The notes beneath the pieces are model-generated. The model did not search any database and had not been told where the DNA came from. It was given only the letters and a program-made list of their open reading frames with translations. From NCBI RefSeq assembly GCF_017948455.1, contig NZ_JAFFSU010000017.1:111069-175068 (forward strand): a stretch of DNA of 64,000 nt. Reading direction: 5' to 3'. Shown here in pieces: positions 34,601 through 43,600 of this stretch. This stretch comes from Streptomyces sp. GESEQ-4 (GTDB taxonomy: Bacteria; Actinomycetota; Actinomycetes; Streptomycetales; Streptomycetaceae). A program made the translations under genes and the position numbers. Numbering within the stretch: position 1 is the stretch's first letter; every line of letters starts with the position of its first letter.

Positions 34601-36115
34601 ATGTCCGACGCCCTCGCCCGTCCCGCCGAGGCGGCAGGCTCCTCCCCCACTGCCCGAAAGGCGTGGGAGGGGCCCCCATCGCCGAGGCCGAACGCCGTGG
34701 TGGCGGTGCTGGCCTTCGCCGGAATCGTCGTCGCGCTGATGCAGACGTTGGTCATCCCGATCGTCCCGGAGCTGCCGAAGCTGCTCGACGCCCTCGCGTC
34801 GGACACCGCGTGGGCGGTCACGGCGACACTGCTCGCCGCGGCCGTGGCGACGCCGGTCGTCGGCCGGCTCGGTGACATGTTCGGCAAGCGGCGGATGCTG
34901 CTGGTCAGTGTCGTGATGCTGATAGCCGGTTCGGTGGTCTGCGCGCTGAGCGAGTCCCTGGTCCCGATGGTCATCGGCCGGGTCCTGCAGGGCCTCGCCG
35001 CCGGCGTGATCCCGCTCGGCATCAGCATCATGCGGGACGAACTCCCCGCCGAACGGCTCGGCTCCGCCACCGCCATGATGAGCGCCTCCCTCGGCGTCGG
35101 CGGCGCCCTCGGACTGCCCACCGCCGCGCTCATCGCCGACAACTTCGACTGGCACACGCTCTTCTGGACGTCGGCCGCACTGGGCGTCGTAGCACTCGGC
35201 CTGGTGCTGACGCTCGTACCGGAGTCGAAGGTGCGCACCGGCGGACGGTTCGACCTGGTGGGCGGCCTCGGTATGGCCGCGGGCCTGGTCTGCCTGCTGC
35301 TGGCGATCTCCAAGGGCGCGGACTGGGGCTGGGGCAGCGCCACCACGATCGGACTGTTCCTGTCGTCCGTCGTCGTCCTGCTGCTGTGGGGCTGGTGGGA
35401 GCTGCGCACCGAGCAGCCGCTGGTCGACCTGCGCACCACCGCCCGCCGTCAGGTCCTGGTCACCAACCTCGCCTCGATCGCCGTCGGCTTCGCGATGTTC
35501 GCGATGTCCCTGGTCCTGCCGCAGCTGCTCCAGCTGCCCGCGCAGACCGGGTACGGCCTGGGCAAGTCCATGCTGATCGCCGGTCTGGTCATGGCACCGT
35601 CCGGCCTGGTCATGATGGCGACGGCGCCGGTCTCCGCCGCGGTGTCCAAGGCGCGTGGCCCGAAGGTCACGCTGATGATCGGTGCCCTGATCGTGGCCGC
35701 CGGCTACCTCCTCAACATCGTCCTGATGTCCGAGGTCTGGCACTTCGTCCTGGTGTCCTGCGTCATCGGCGCCGGTATCGGCTTCTCCTACGGCTCGATG
35801 CCCGCGCTCATCATGGCTGCCGTGCCCGCGTCGGAGACAGCCGCGGCGAACAGCCTCAACACCCTGATGCGGTCCATCGGTACGTCGTCGGCGAGCGCCA
35901 TCGCCGGTGTGATCCTGGCCCAGATGACGACGGACTTCGGCGGCTACGCCCTCCCGTCCCAGAACGGCTTCAAGGTCGTTCTGGCCGTGGGCGCGGGCGC
36001 GGCGCTGCTGGCCTTCGCGGTGGCCTCGCTGATCCCGCGCCAGCAGGCGGAGCGGGTGGGGGCGGCGCGGGCTGCGTCGGAGCCGGCGGGCGCGGAGACG
36101 GCGGTGAAGTCGTAG
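34601..36115 (+). CDS. MFS transporter, DHA2-type drug exporter
   Basis: A 504-residue membrane protein with about 14 hydrophobic segments. Motif A is GRLGDMFGKRRMLL after TM2, and VIGRVLQGLAAGVIPLGISI corresponds to motifs B/C of antiporter-type exporters. It likely exports a toxic hydrophobic compound using the proton gradient. ATG 34601 has GGAGG 7 nt upstream. The cytoplasmic N-terminal tail (SSPTARKAWEGPPSP) is encoded by a hairpin-forming repeat. Control is probably by a MarR-type regulator at the palindrome at 34535. Confidence 0.9.
   Translation: MSDALARPAEAAGSSPTARKAWEGPPSPRPNAVVAVLAFAGIVVALMQTLVIPIVPELPKLLDALASDTAWAVTATLLAAAVATPVVGRLGDMFGKRRMLLVSVVMLIAGSVVCALSESLVPMVIGRVLQGLAAGVIPLGISIMRDELPAERLGSATAMMSASLGVGGALGLPTAALIADNFDWHTLFWTSAALGVVALGLVLTLVPESKVRTGGRFDLVGGLGMAAGLVCLLLAISKGADWGWGSATTIGLFLSSVVVLLLWGWWELRTEQPLVDLRTTARRQVLVTNLASIAVGFAMFAMSLVLPQLLQLPAQTGYGLGKSMLIAGLVMAPSGLVMMATAPVSAAVSKARGPKVTLMIGALIVAAGYLLNIVLMSEVWHFVLVSCVIGAGIGFSYGSMPALIMAAVPASETAAANSLNTLMRSIGTSSASAIAGVILAQMTTDFGGYALPSQNGFKVVLAVGAGAALLAFAVASLIPRQQAERVGAARAASEPAGAETAVKS
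34637..34674 (+). repeat. hairpin repeat inside the MFS N-terminal codons
   Basis: GGCTCCTCCCCCACTGCC and GGCGTGGGAGGGGCC form an imperfect stem around CGAAA. Similar ...CCCCCACTGCCC...GGCGTGGGAGG... elements are, from memory, frequent between Streptomyces genes. Here the element lies in frame within codons about 13-25. Confidence 0.6.
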
Positions 36116-36144
36116 GGGACGTTCGTATTCGCAGGCCCCGGTGT

Positions 36145-36714
36145 TTACAGGTTCCCGAGCGGCTCGATGTCGACGTGTACCGGTGTGCCCCACACGCGCA
36201 GCACCTCGTAGTCGGTGAACTCGTGCACCAGCCGGTATGCCATGGCCGGGCGCGGTCCGCGGCGCTGGGCGGCGAGATACAGCTCCGCCTCGCGCCGGTC
36301 GCGGCGCGGGGTGCCGCACAGCTGCCAGACCTGGCCGTTCCACATCTCCGGCAGCCAGCGCTGCTGCGGCTGCGGACGGTCGTCGCGGACGCCGTACCGG
36401 GAGGGGACGGGGGAGACGGACTGAGGGCGGGGCGCTGTTCTGTTGATCTCGGAACGGCGGGCGGCGCGGCGCCTGGTCTCGCAGAGCAGGCACAGGTCGG
36501 GGGCGCTCTCGTCGACCGGGCCCGTGGGGTGCTCGGGGCAGCGGGTGGCGGGGGCGGCGCCGTTGACGCTCTCGTCGAGGAGGTCCAGGGCACGGCGGAG
36601 GTCGGCCTTGACCTCGTGGAGACGGGCGTCGGGGGTGTCGCCGGTGAGCGCCTCACCGTGCTCGCCAAGGAGGCGGAGGGCGCGGCCGAGGGCGGTTAGC
36701 TGGGCGTGGTTCAT
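36145..36714 (-). CDS. hypothetical protein with Cys motifs
   Basis: A 189-residue protein not assigned to a family. The N-terminal 50 residues are a leucine-rich helix (LTALGRALRLLGEHGEAL), the middle holds CPEHPTG and CLLCETRRRAARR, which could form a zinc knuckle, and the C-terminus is a compact alpha/beta part (AYRLVHEFTDYEVLRVWGTPVHVDIEPLG). It lies 4 bp from the Uma2 gene on the same strand and probably belongs to the same unit. A small regulatory or phage-related protein is possible. Confidence 0.65.
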   Translation of the reverse strand: MNHAQLTALGRALRLLGEHGEALTGDTPDARLHEVKADLRRALDLLDESVNGAAPATRCPEHPTGPVDESAPDLCLLCETRRRAARRSEINRTAPRPQSVSPVPSRYGVRDDRPQPQQRWLPEMWNGQVWQLCGTPRRDRREAELYLAAQRRGPRPAMAYRLVHEFTDYEVLRVWGTPVHVDIEPLGNL

Positions 36715-36718
36715 GGGG

Positions 36719-37396
36719 TCAGTCTGCGTAGTCCTTGAGCTTTTCGGTGTCGAGGGTGATGTTGACGGGGTCGGGTAGGTCGACGAGGGCTCCGTAGGGG
36801 TACGAGGGCCTCTGCTGGTAGGTGGAGTTCATCGGCTCGCTGAACACGGTGAGTGTGTCGACGTCCCGGTCGATGAGCAGGTAGACAGGGATGCCCGCCT
36901 CCGCGTAGCCGCGGACCTTGTCGATGCGGTCACGCCGGTCTGTGTCGCGGTCGTGGGAGGTGACCTCGATGACCATCAGGACGCCTTCCGGATCTGCCCA
37001 GTCGTCTTCCTGGGCGATGAAGTGATCCAGCGGTGCCAGCGCTCCGTCCGCACAGGCATGGCCCTTACGGTACGCGCCGATCTTGAGCTCTTGCTCGGGA
37101 TACAGGGCCAGCTCGGGGCGCTGCACCATGAACAGCCGCGTGAGCCACACGACGATGGCCCTGTGTCGGTTGTCCGGCACGGGCTTGACCTCTAGCTTTC
37201 CGTCGATCAGTTCGAGCTTGACCCCTTCAGGGGCCTTGCGGGCCAGCTCTTCGAAGTCCTCCACGGTGATCCGGTCACCCTTGACGTACAGCCGCCCGTG
37301 GAGGAGTTCGAGCTGCACGTTTTCCGGAGCCTTGCGGGCCAGTTCCGCGAAGTCCTCGTTCGAGATCTGTGGGCGTTCGGCGGTGCCAGGGGTCAT
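36719..37396 (-). CDS. Uma2 family endonuclease (DUF820) with duplicated N-terminal segment
   Basis: A 225-residue PD-(D/E)xK-fold protein. The nuclease core has VLMVIEVTSHDRDTDRRDRIDKVRGYAEAGIPVYLLID: the Glu in MVIEVTS and the surrounding acids are the predicted metal ligands. Two tandem copies of a 30-residue piece are seen at the N-terminus: FAELARKAPENVQLELLHGRL and FEELARKAPEGVKLELIDGKL. ATG 37396 is supported by GGAGGAGG. An in-frame ATG at 37459 overlapping the stop of the upstream HTH gene (ATGA) and with GAGAGGA ahead of it is a real alternative. Uma2 proteins are abundant in Streptomyces and their function is not settled. Confidence 0.8.
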   Translation of the reverse strand: MTPGTAERPQISNEDFAELARKAPENVQLELLHGRLYVKGDRITVEDFEELARKAPEGVKLELIDGKLEVKPVPDNRHRAIVVWLTRLFMVQRPELALYPEQELKIGAYRKGHACADGALAPLDHFIAQEDDWADPEGVLMVIEVTSHDRDTDRRDRIDKVRGYAEAGIPVYLLIDRDVDTLTVFSEPMNSTYQQRPSYPYGALVDLPDPVNITLDTEKLKDYAD

Positions 37397-37455
37397 TACG
37401 TCGCCTCCTCCCCTCCATCGTGCCCCGACGTGGTGTCGTCGGACCGTGGGAGCGG

Positions 37456-38331
37456 TCATGTGAGCGTCCTCTCGTGTCGCCTTTGGGACATTGCGGCACG
37501 GATCTCTGCCGCTCGGGCATGGATTGCGGAGGCCGCCAGGGGCGCGTCGCGTTGGACAGAGGCGGGCTCACCCCGACACGCGCCGCAGATGCCGCCGGGC
37601 AGGGCCTCCGGCCGTCCCGGTGTCCCGCACTTGCCGCACTCCAGGACGCGGAGGGGCGGGCGTGCGGCCTCGGGCGGCGGTGGCAGCTTTGTGGTGAGCC
37701 GCCTGCGGACCAGGGCCGCCGGGTGGTGGACCGGGGTCGGCAGGCCGGTGGTCAGGGCGTGCAATACGGCCTCGTCGGTCGCACCCCGCGCGAACCACTC
37801 CGTCACCAGCGGAGCGAGGGCTGCGCAGTCGGCCTCGGAGAGGGACAGGACGGGGGCGGTGCGACCGAGGGCGGCGAGGAGGATGTGGGCGCGGGAACGG
37901 GTCGGGCGGGAGCGTTCCGGTGGCGCTTCCTCCGGTACGTCGCCGCGCGCGAAGGTCGCCCACCAGGTGTCGTCACGTGCGTTACGGCTGAACCACGTTC
38001 GGGTGATCCAGCGCTGGCTGCCGGAGTCGGCGATGTGCTCGCGCCCTCGGCGCAAGTGCCCTGCCTGCTGAAGGTTGTTGAGGGCGGTGCGCAGGGCGCA
38101 TTGGCCGTACGGGAGCGTCTTGGCCAGCGTTTTTACGGAGATGTCGGCGCCGTCGGGGAGGCGGTCGATGAATGCGGCGATGGCGGCTTCGCGGGGTGGG
38201 AGGTGGGCGAAGTCGTGAGCCGTGCCGGGGAGTTGGTCAGGGGCGGAGCGTTTTCCGTAACCCGGATTGGCCATTGGGTGCGGGGAGGCGTGCGCGGGCA
38301 GGAAGGCAGCATTAAGCTTGGCGTCAGCCAT
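37456..38331 (-). CDS. helix-turn-helix protein with C-terminal zinc-ribbon-like motif
   Basis: A 291-residue protein. Residues 45-100 form a winged helix (REAAIAAFIDRLPDGADISVKTLAKTLPYGQCALRTALNNLQQAGHLRRGRE). The C-terminal CGKCGTPGRPEALPGGICGAC could bind zinc. Similar proteins sit beside Uma2 genes in many Streptomyces genomes, as far as I recall, often in integrated-element neighbourhoods. It overlaps the long form of the Uma2 gene by ATGA, suggesting coupling. A large hairpin lies 38 bp upstream of its ATG. DNA or RNA binding is likely; the target is unknown. Confidence 0.75.
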   Translation of the reverse strand: MADAKLNAAFLPAHASPHPMANPGYGKRSAPDQLPGTAHDFAHLPPREAAIAAFIDRLPDGADISVKTLAKTLPYGQCALRTALNNLQQAGHLRRGREHIADSGSQRWITRTWFSRNARDDTWWATFARGDVPEEAPPERSRPTRSRAHILLAALGRTAPVLSLSEADCAALAPLVTEWFARGATDEAVLHALTTGLPTPVHHPAALVRRRLTTKLPPPPEAARPPLRVLECGKCGTPGRPEALPGGICGACRGEPASVQRDAPLAASAIHARAAEIRAAMSQRRHERTLT

Positions 38332-38368
38332 GGGATCGGACCTCGTCAGCCTTCGATCTCGTTGGTTA

Positions 38369-38403
38369 AGCCCCCGCAGGTGTTGCTAGCACCTGGCGGG
38401 GGC
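38369..38403 (-). terminator. strong hairpin upstream of the HTH gene
   Basis: AGCCCCCGC-AGGTG pairs with CACCT-GGCGGGGGCT around TTGCTAG. It can end transcripts coming from the DinB gene or form part of a leader of the HTH gene, whose start is 38 bp further on. The role cannot be decided by eye. Confidence 0.65.
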
Positions 38404-38554
38404 TGTTTCGTTGTTCGGGACGCTAGACGATCGTCACGGTGCGTGGCAAGCCGAACGCGTCAAGTCAACACGCGGGGTGGGAGGGCGGGTTGAGGCCCTC
38501 CACCCATTCCTTGAAAAGAGGGCTTGGAGCTGGCGGCTTGAGCTTCGGGCCGGG

Positions 38555-39097
38555 TCAGCCCATGCTCTTCGCGCCGTCCAGGGACTCGCGGATGATGTCG
38601 GCGTGGCCGGCGTGCTGGGCGGTCTCGGCGATGATGTGCAGCAGCGTCCTGCGGGCCGACCATCGAGCGTCGGCTTCGAACCACGGGGCCTTGGGCAGCG
38701 GATGGGCCGCGTTCAGGTCGGGCAGGGCGGCGACCAACTCCTCTGTCCGGCGGGCCACTTCCTCGTACTCCGCCAGCACGCCCTCCAGCGTCTCGCCTGG
38801 CAGCATCCGGAACTCGTCGGCCCGTTGCGCCCAGTCGGCCTCGGTCATGGCGGTGAAGTCGTCCGTCGCCGAGGGGCCGTTCAGAATGAAGTCCACCCAG
38901 CTCCGCTCCGTCGACGCGACGTGCTTGATCAGGCCGCCCAGGCACAGTTCGCTGGCGGTGGTGCGCTGACCGGCCTGTTCGTCGGTGAGGTCGCGGGTGG
39001 TGAAGCGCAGGAAGTACCGCTGCTTGGCCAGCGCTTCCAGCAGGTCGGCGCGCTCGTCGGTGGCGGCGGCGGTGGCGGTGTGCGTGGTCTGTGTCAT
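38555..39097 (-). CDS. DinB family protein (DUF664 type)
   Basis: A 180-residue four-helix-bundle protein. Candidate metal-binding histidines are in LGGLIKHVASTERSWV and in HIIAETAQHAGHADIIRE, the three-His pattern of DinB/YfiT proteins, which in actinomycetes often use mycothiol as cosubstrate. ATG 39097 was chosen because TAGCGT stands 7 nt upstream; the GTG at 39106 is less likely. The substrate is unknown. Confidence 0.85.
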   Translation of the reverse strand: MTQTTHTATAAATDERADLLEALAKQRYFLRFTTRDLTDEQAGQRTTASELCLGGLIKHVASTERSWVDFILNGPSATDDFTAMTEADWAQRADEFRMLPGETLEGVLAEYEEVARRTEELVAALPDLNAAHPLPKAPWFEADARWSARRTLLHIIAETAQHAGHADIIRESLDGAKSMG

Positions 39098-39118
39098 GAC
39101 GGCCACGCTAGAGGGCCT

Positions 39119-39337
39119 TTAGGTCAGTTCCTGTCCGCGTTGAACCGCATTGACGAAGACCGACCAGGCCGACGCTCGGAATACGAGGTTCGGGGCTTGA
39201 GGGTTCTTGGAGTCGCGGACGGGGACGAGGGCGGGGAGGTCGTGGGTGACTTCGAGGCAGTCGCTGCCATCGCCGCCGCTGTGGCTGGACTTGTGCCAGA
39301 TCGCCGTGCTCAAGTCGTAGTCAGGGGTGTTCCTCAT
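39119..39337 (-). CDS. DUF397 domain protein
   Basis: A 72-residue protein with the DUF397 pattern (WHKSSHSGGDGSDCLEVTHD ... VPVRDSKNPQAPNLVF ... WSVFVNAVQRGQ). In Streptomyces it is nearly always paired with an XRE-type regulator (WhiJ-like systems). The start overlaps the end of the XRE gene by 19 bp, so they are translated together. It probably antagonises or modulates its regulator partner. Confidence 0.93.
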   Translation of the reverse strand: MRNTPDYDLSTAIWHKSSHSGGDGSDCLEVTHDLPALVPVRDSKNPQAPNLVFRASAWSVFVNAVQRGQELT

Positions 39338-40160
39338 GGGAGTAATCCTGCGCCAACGCCTCGATCAAGGCCAGGGACTTCTCCGGCGGGAGCGCGGAGG
39401 CCGTGACGAGTTCGAAGAGAAGCCTGTGGTGGGCGACAGTGGCCGGGTCGTCCTCCAGTTGCCCAGAGCCGACTCCTTCGTAGTAGATCAGCGGGGGAGC
39501 AGCATCGAAGTCCATCAGCTTCAGCGGACCCTGCATCAATGTGTGAGCGCCCGCATTGAACGGCAGCACTTGCGCGATGACCCGACCTCGGCGGGCCAGC
39601 CCGGCAATGTGGCGCAGCACCTCTGCCATCACCGCTCGGCCACCCGTTTCCCGGCGTAGTGCGGCCTCGTCAAGCACCACCCACAACAACGGCTTTGTCG
39701 GGTCATCGAGTAGACAGGTCCGCGCCATCCGATCGGCGACCAGTTTGTCGATGGTTTCGGCTGATCCCGTTGGGTCGTAGGCGCGGCACACGGCTCGTGC
39801 GTACGCGGGAGTCTGGAGTAGTCCTGGGATCAATGACGGTGCGTACTGGCGGATGGCCGTGGCCTCTGCCTCGGCTTCTACCGCTTGGGCGAAATACCTT
39901 GGATAGCGGGACCTGGCTGCCGCACCGCAGTTGCGCGTGAAGAAGTCCCCCGTCCCCAGCACTTCGTCCAACAACCGCGCATGATCCGGCTGCATCCTCC
40001 GTGTCCCGGCCTCCAGTTGGCCGATGAACGAGCCGCTGACGAAGACCCGGCCGCCCAGTTCCTCCTGGCTCAGCCCGGCCTTCTCTCTTGCGTGACGGAG
40101 TTCCGCGCCTAGCAACGCACGCGGCGACGACGACGGGTCGAGGTCCCTCGGTCCTGCCAT
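39321..40160 (-). CDS. XRE family regulator with DUF5753 (WhiJ-like)
   Basis: A 279-residue regulator. Residues 15-70 are a Cro/CI-type HTH (LRHAREKAGLSQEELGGRVFVSGSFIGQLEAGTRRMQPDHARLL). The rest is DUF5753 (IRQYAPSLIPGLLQTPAYARAV ... RRRETGG-type ... VLPFNAGAHTLMQGPLKLMDF). Together with DUF397 it forms one of the many paralogous developmental switch pairs of Streptomyces. A small hypothetical gene of the type often found with such pairs is divergent at 40275. Confidence 0.93.
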   Translation of the reverse strand: MAGPRDLDPSSSPRALLGAELRHAREKAGLSQEELGGRVFVSGSFIGQLEAGTRRMQPDHARLLDEVLGTGDFFTRNCGAAARSRYPRYFAQAVEAEAEATAIRQYAPSLIPGLLQTPAYARAVCRAYDPTGSAETIDKLVADRMARTCLLDDPTKPLLWVVLDEAALRRETGGRAVMAEVLRHIAGLARRGRVIAQVLPFNAGAHTLMQGPLKLMDFDAAPPLIYYEGVGSGQLEDDPATVAHHRLLFELVTASALPPEKSLALIEALAQDYSHEEHP

Positions 40161-40274
40161 GGCAACTCCCGGTTCGACAACAGAGGTTGTTGGGGCGCTC
40201 CGTATGGCCAGGTTAGGCAGGCGGCGGACACGTTGTGTCGTGAATCACGAACTCAACGTGAAGGAGGAGCAAGC

Positions 40275-40667
40275 GTGCGCTCGACCGAAGAAGTGGTGGC
40301 GACCTTGAAGGAGGCTCTCGTGGGTGTAGGCGTCCTGCTGCCGTCCCTGTGCGTGGACCCCGTCAGCGGCGCGAGCGATGAGCCGTTCGCCCTGGTCGAC
40401 CTGGGGCGCTGCAATGTCCGTACCGCCGAGAAGCTGGCCTCCGTGCTGCGTGGGGAGAAGCCGGCGATCGGCACGCACGTCGTGGACGTGCGCAGCGGGC
40501 GTATCGGCGAGGTCATGGGACACGCGGGCGGCGCAGTGCGGTTGCGGCCGGTCGGGGGCGGGCGGGAGTGGGACTGCCCGCCCGATGCAGTGGGCCCCGC
40601 GCCGCGGGAGGAGGTGCTGCGGGCTCGGGTGCGGGGCGTCAACAGAGAGGGGAGGCTGCCCTGTTGA
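40275..40667 (+). CDS. small hypothetical protein next to the XRE/DUF397 pair
   Basis: A 130-residue protein: MRSTEEVVATLKEALVGVGVLLPSL, then LVDLGRCNVRTAEKLASVL and a C-terminal part with GTHVVDVRSGRIGEVMGHAGGAVRLRPVGGGREW, which resembles a small beta-barrel. I do not know its function. GTG 40275 has GGAGGAG 8 nt upstream. It is divergent from the XRE gene and convergent with the NACHT gene (32-bp gap). Confidence 0.7.
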   Translation: MRSTEEVVATLKEALVGVGVLLPSLCVDPVSGASDEPFALVDLGRCNVRTAEKLASVLRGEKPAIGTHVVDVRSGRIGEVMGHAGGAVRLRPVGGGREWDCPPDAVGPAPREEVLRARVRGVNREGRLPC

Positions 40668-40699
40668 GCGCGGGCGTTGGGGCCGAGCCGGCGCTTCTG

Positions 40700-43600
40700 T
40701 CACCTTGAGTCTCTGTTGCGCCCGTTCCTGATCAACCATGCGGCCGCTCGGCAGCGATGGATGAGCCCGAGGGCGTTGTCGCGACGTAGCTCGCGAAGCA
40801 TCGCCAGCCCTTGGGACGGGTTGTACAGAAGAAGTCGATGCGCTGCTGTCAGACGCTCGGAGGCGTGGAGGGTGGGGTCAAGAGAAAGAGCCCGGAAGAG
40901 TTCGGCGGCGCCCTCTGGATCGGTGAAGGCCACGCCTACTGGCGCTGCCACGCGTGCATGGCCCGCCAACGTGCTGTCCTGGGCGAGGGCGCGCAGCACT
41001 TCGGCGCCGTCGGCCGGATCGAGCCTGGCCAGCTCCCACGCTGCTTGCACCCGGTCGAAGTCCCTCAGGTCTCTGTCGTGGGCGAGGGCGCGCAAACGTT
41101 GGATGCCAGCCTCTGGATCGACCTTGGCCAGCACTTCCACCGATGCCACGAGGTGGAAGTGCCCCATGGACTCGGTGCGGGCGAGAAGATCGGCGAATTC
41201 GGTACCGGCCGCTGGATCGATCCTGGCCAGCGCCCTTGCCGCTTGCCCGCGCTGCGAGTCGTTCAGGGTGTTGTCCTGGGTGAGGGCGAGCAGGAGATCG
41301 GTGCAGTTAGCTGGATCCAGCTCTGCCAGGAACCACGCCGCCTCCGTTCGGTGGTAGCCGTCCAGGGTCCTGTCCTGGGCGAGGTTCCGGAAAAGTCCCG
41401 TGAGCCCGGCGGTTTCGATGTCAGCCAGGTCCTTTGCCGCCGCCATGCGGTAGTAGCCGTCCAGGGTGCTGTCGTGGGTAAGGCCCCGGAGGAGTTCGAC
41501 GCCGCCGACTGAATCGTTCCTGGCCAGTACTCTCGCCGCCGCGAGACGGTCGTAGTCGTCCAGGGTGCTGTCGTGGACCGCCTGACGGGTTAGGTTCACG
41601 GCGCTCTGGATGATGTCCTTGGGCAGGGACGTTCCCAATCGCGCCTGGCCGATCAGAAACTCGAAGCCATCCAGTCCCGCACGCCGAGACGCCATCCGGC
41701 TCAGGAACTCCTGTTTCAGGGGGTAGTCGTCAGGTGTGACATCGAGGAGGAAACCGTCGAACATGTCGTAGATCGGCGGTCGCCAGTACCTGCTCAACCA
41801 CAGCCACGGTCGTACTGCTGGGGCGTACGACCTCAAGGGGATGTAGCGGGCCGGGTTGATGAAGATCGCACGGAAGAAGCTGCGGAGTCTCTTTTCATCA
41901 CTGGTGACGTGGAGAGCGGCGAAGTACTCGACGAACGTGTGGTGGGTGAAAACGAGGTCGTCGGAGCGGCGGGTCAGCAGGCCGGTGCCGCACAGGACCG
42001 ACTCCAGGAAGTCCCGCCATCGGTGCTCCGGCACCGCCTCAGGGCGTTCGGCGCACTCGTGCTCCTGCACGATGTCCACGACGTGCCGCTCATCATCACT
42101 GGCGATCAGCTCGTTGCCCGCCAGGTAGGCGAGCAGTCTCTGGAGGCTCTGGACGGTGCGCTCCGCCTTGGCCTCGGCGTCGGAACCGTACTGCTTCATG
42201 GCGGCCTTGGCCTGGTGCACGGCTCCCGATGTGCCGACGGCGTACTGGCGTCCGTGCAGCAACTCCACGAAGTTCCGGTAGATCTCGCCGCGTCCACGGG
42301 GGAGCGGCCTTTCCGGAGCAGTGGCGTGGAGCTGGCAGAGCATGGACATCGTCAGCGGGACACGGGCCAGATCGGTCAGCCCGGCCGGGCCGAGGGCGCC
42401 CGTGAACCGTTTGGCGGCCTCATCGGGTTCGGTGAGTTCGAGGGCGCGGAACCAGCCGCATGCGATGCGTTCCAGCTCGTCGGGGTCGAAGGGCTCCAAG
42501 TGGTAACGCGGGACCTCCGGGCCGAGGACGCCGGTTTCGACTTCGGGCACGGGACGGGTGGCCACGATGAACGCGTACGGGTCACCGGCATGGGTCACGG
42601 TCTTCAGGACGTCCTCGCGGCCGTCGCGGCTCGTGACCTCGTCGAGACCGTCGACCAGTACCAGCCATCGCGTTCCACGTCGCGGTCGCCCCTCAAAGAA
42701 GTCGTCCGGCAGGGGAGCCGTGAGGCCGTACTGGCGAAGTTGGGCGTTGACCGTCTCGGCCAGGGCTCTGGTGAGCGGTGCCCCGTTCAGGGCGGCCGCG
42801 GGTACCAGGACCGGTACCGGGCTCGTGTCGGGGTCGTCCAGCCAGTCTCTGACGCCGTGGGCGAGGCGAGTGCGCAGCAGGCTGGACTTGCCGCCGCCCG
42901 GTCCCGCGACCACCAGGCGGACGCCGTCGCCGGTCAGGACCTCGTCGGCCGGTTGCTGCGGCGCCACGGTGAGCAGGCTCTCCGAGCCGAGTGCGGCGTC
43001 CTTGAGTGGCGGCTGCTGCCGTACGACCTGCTGCCGTACGTAGATGTTGGACAGCGGCGGCATCGTACCTGGGACCACTCCGGGGTACGGGTGCTGGGCG
43101 GCGGCGAGTCGAGCGGAGCGTAGGTAACGCTCCAAGTCGTCCCCGTCGTCTGCACCCCCAATGCGGACCAGCCGCGGGGGGCCGTCACCGTAGCGTGACA
43201 GCAGTTCGGTGAACGCGGGGTCGTCGGTGAAGGCGCGGGCCGGGCACGCATGCAGGCGGCGGTTCTCGAACGCCGCGTCGTCGTGGATGACGACGCCGAT
43301 GAGATGGTCATCGCAGAAAACCGCGCTGCCGGAGGCGCCCGACCACGGCTGCCCGCCATCCGTGCGTACGCCTGGCGCGGGGCCCTGGTCCAGGACGTAC
43401 CGGTCCTGGGGGCCGACGCCGCCAGCCAGCGGGGGCAGCTCGCCTCTCATGTGCTCGACGCTGTGCCGCCCGTCCCTGACGGACGCCGAAGGGAAGCCGA
43501 GTGCGTTGTAAGGCAGGGGGGCCGTGCCGTTGGGGCAGCCCCAGCGAACCGCCGGTCCCGGTACCTCGACGGTGTCCGTGAGCAGCAGCAGGGCGACATC

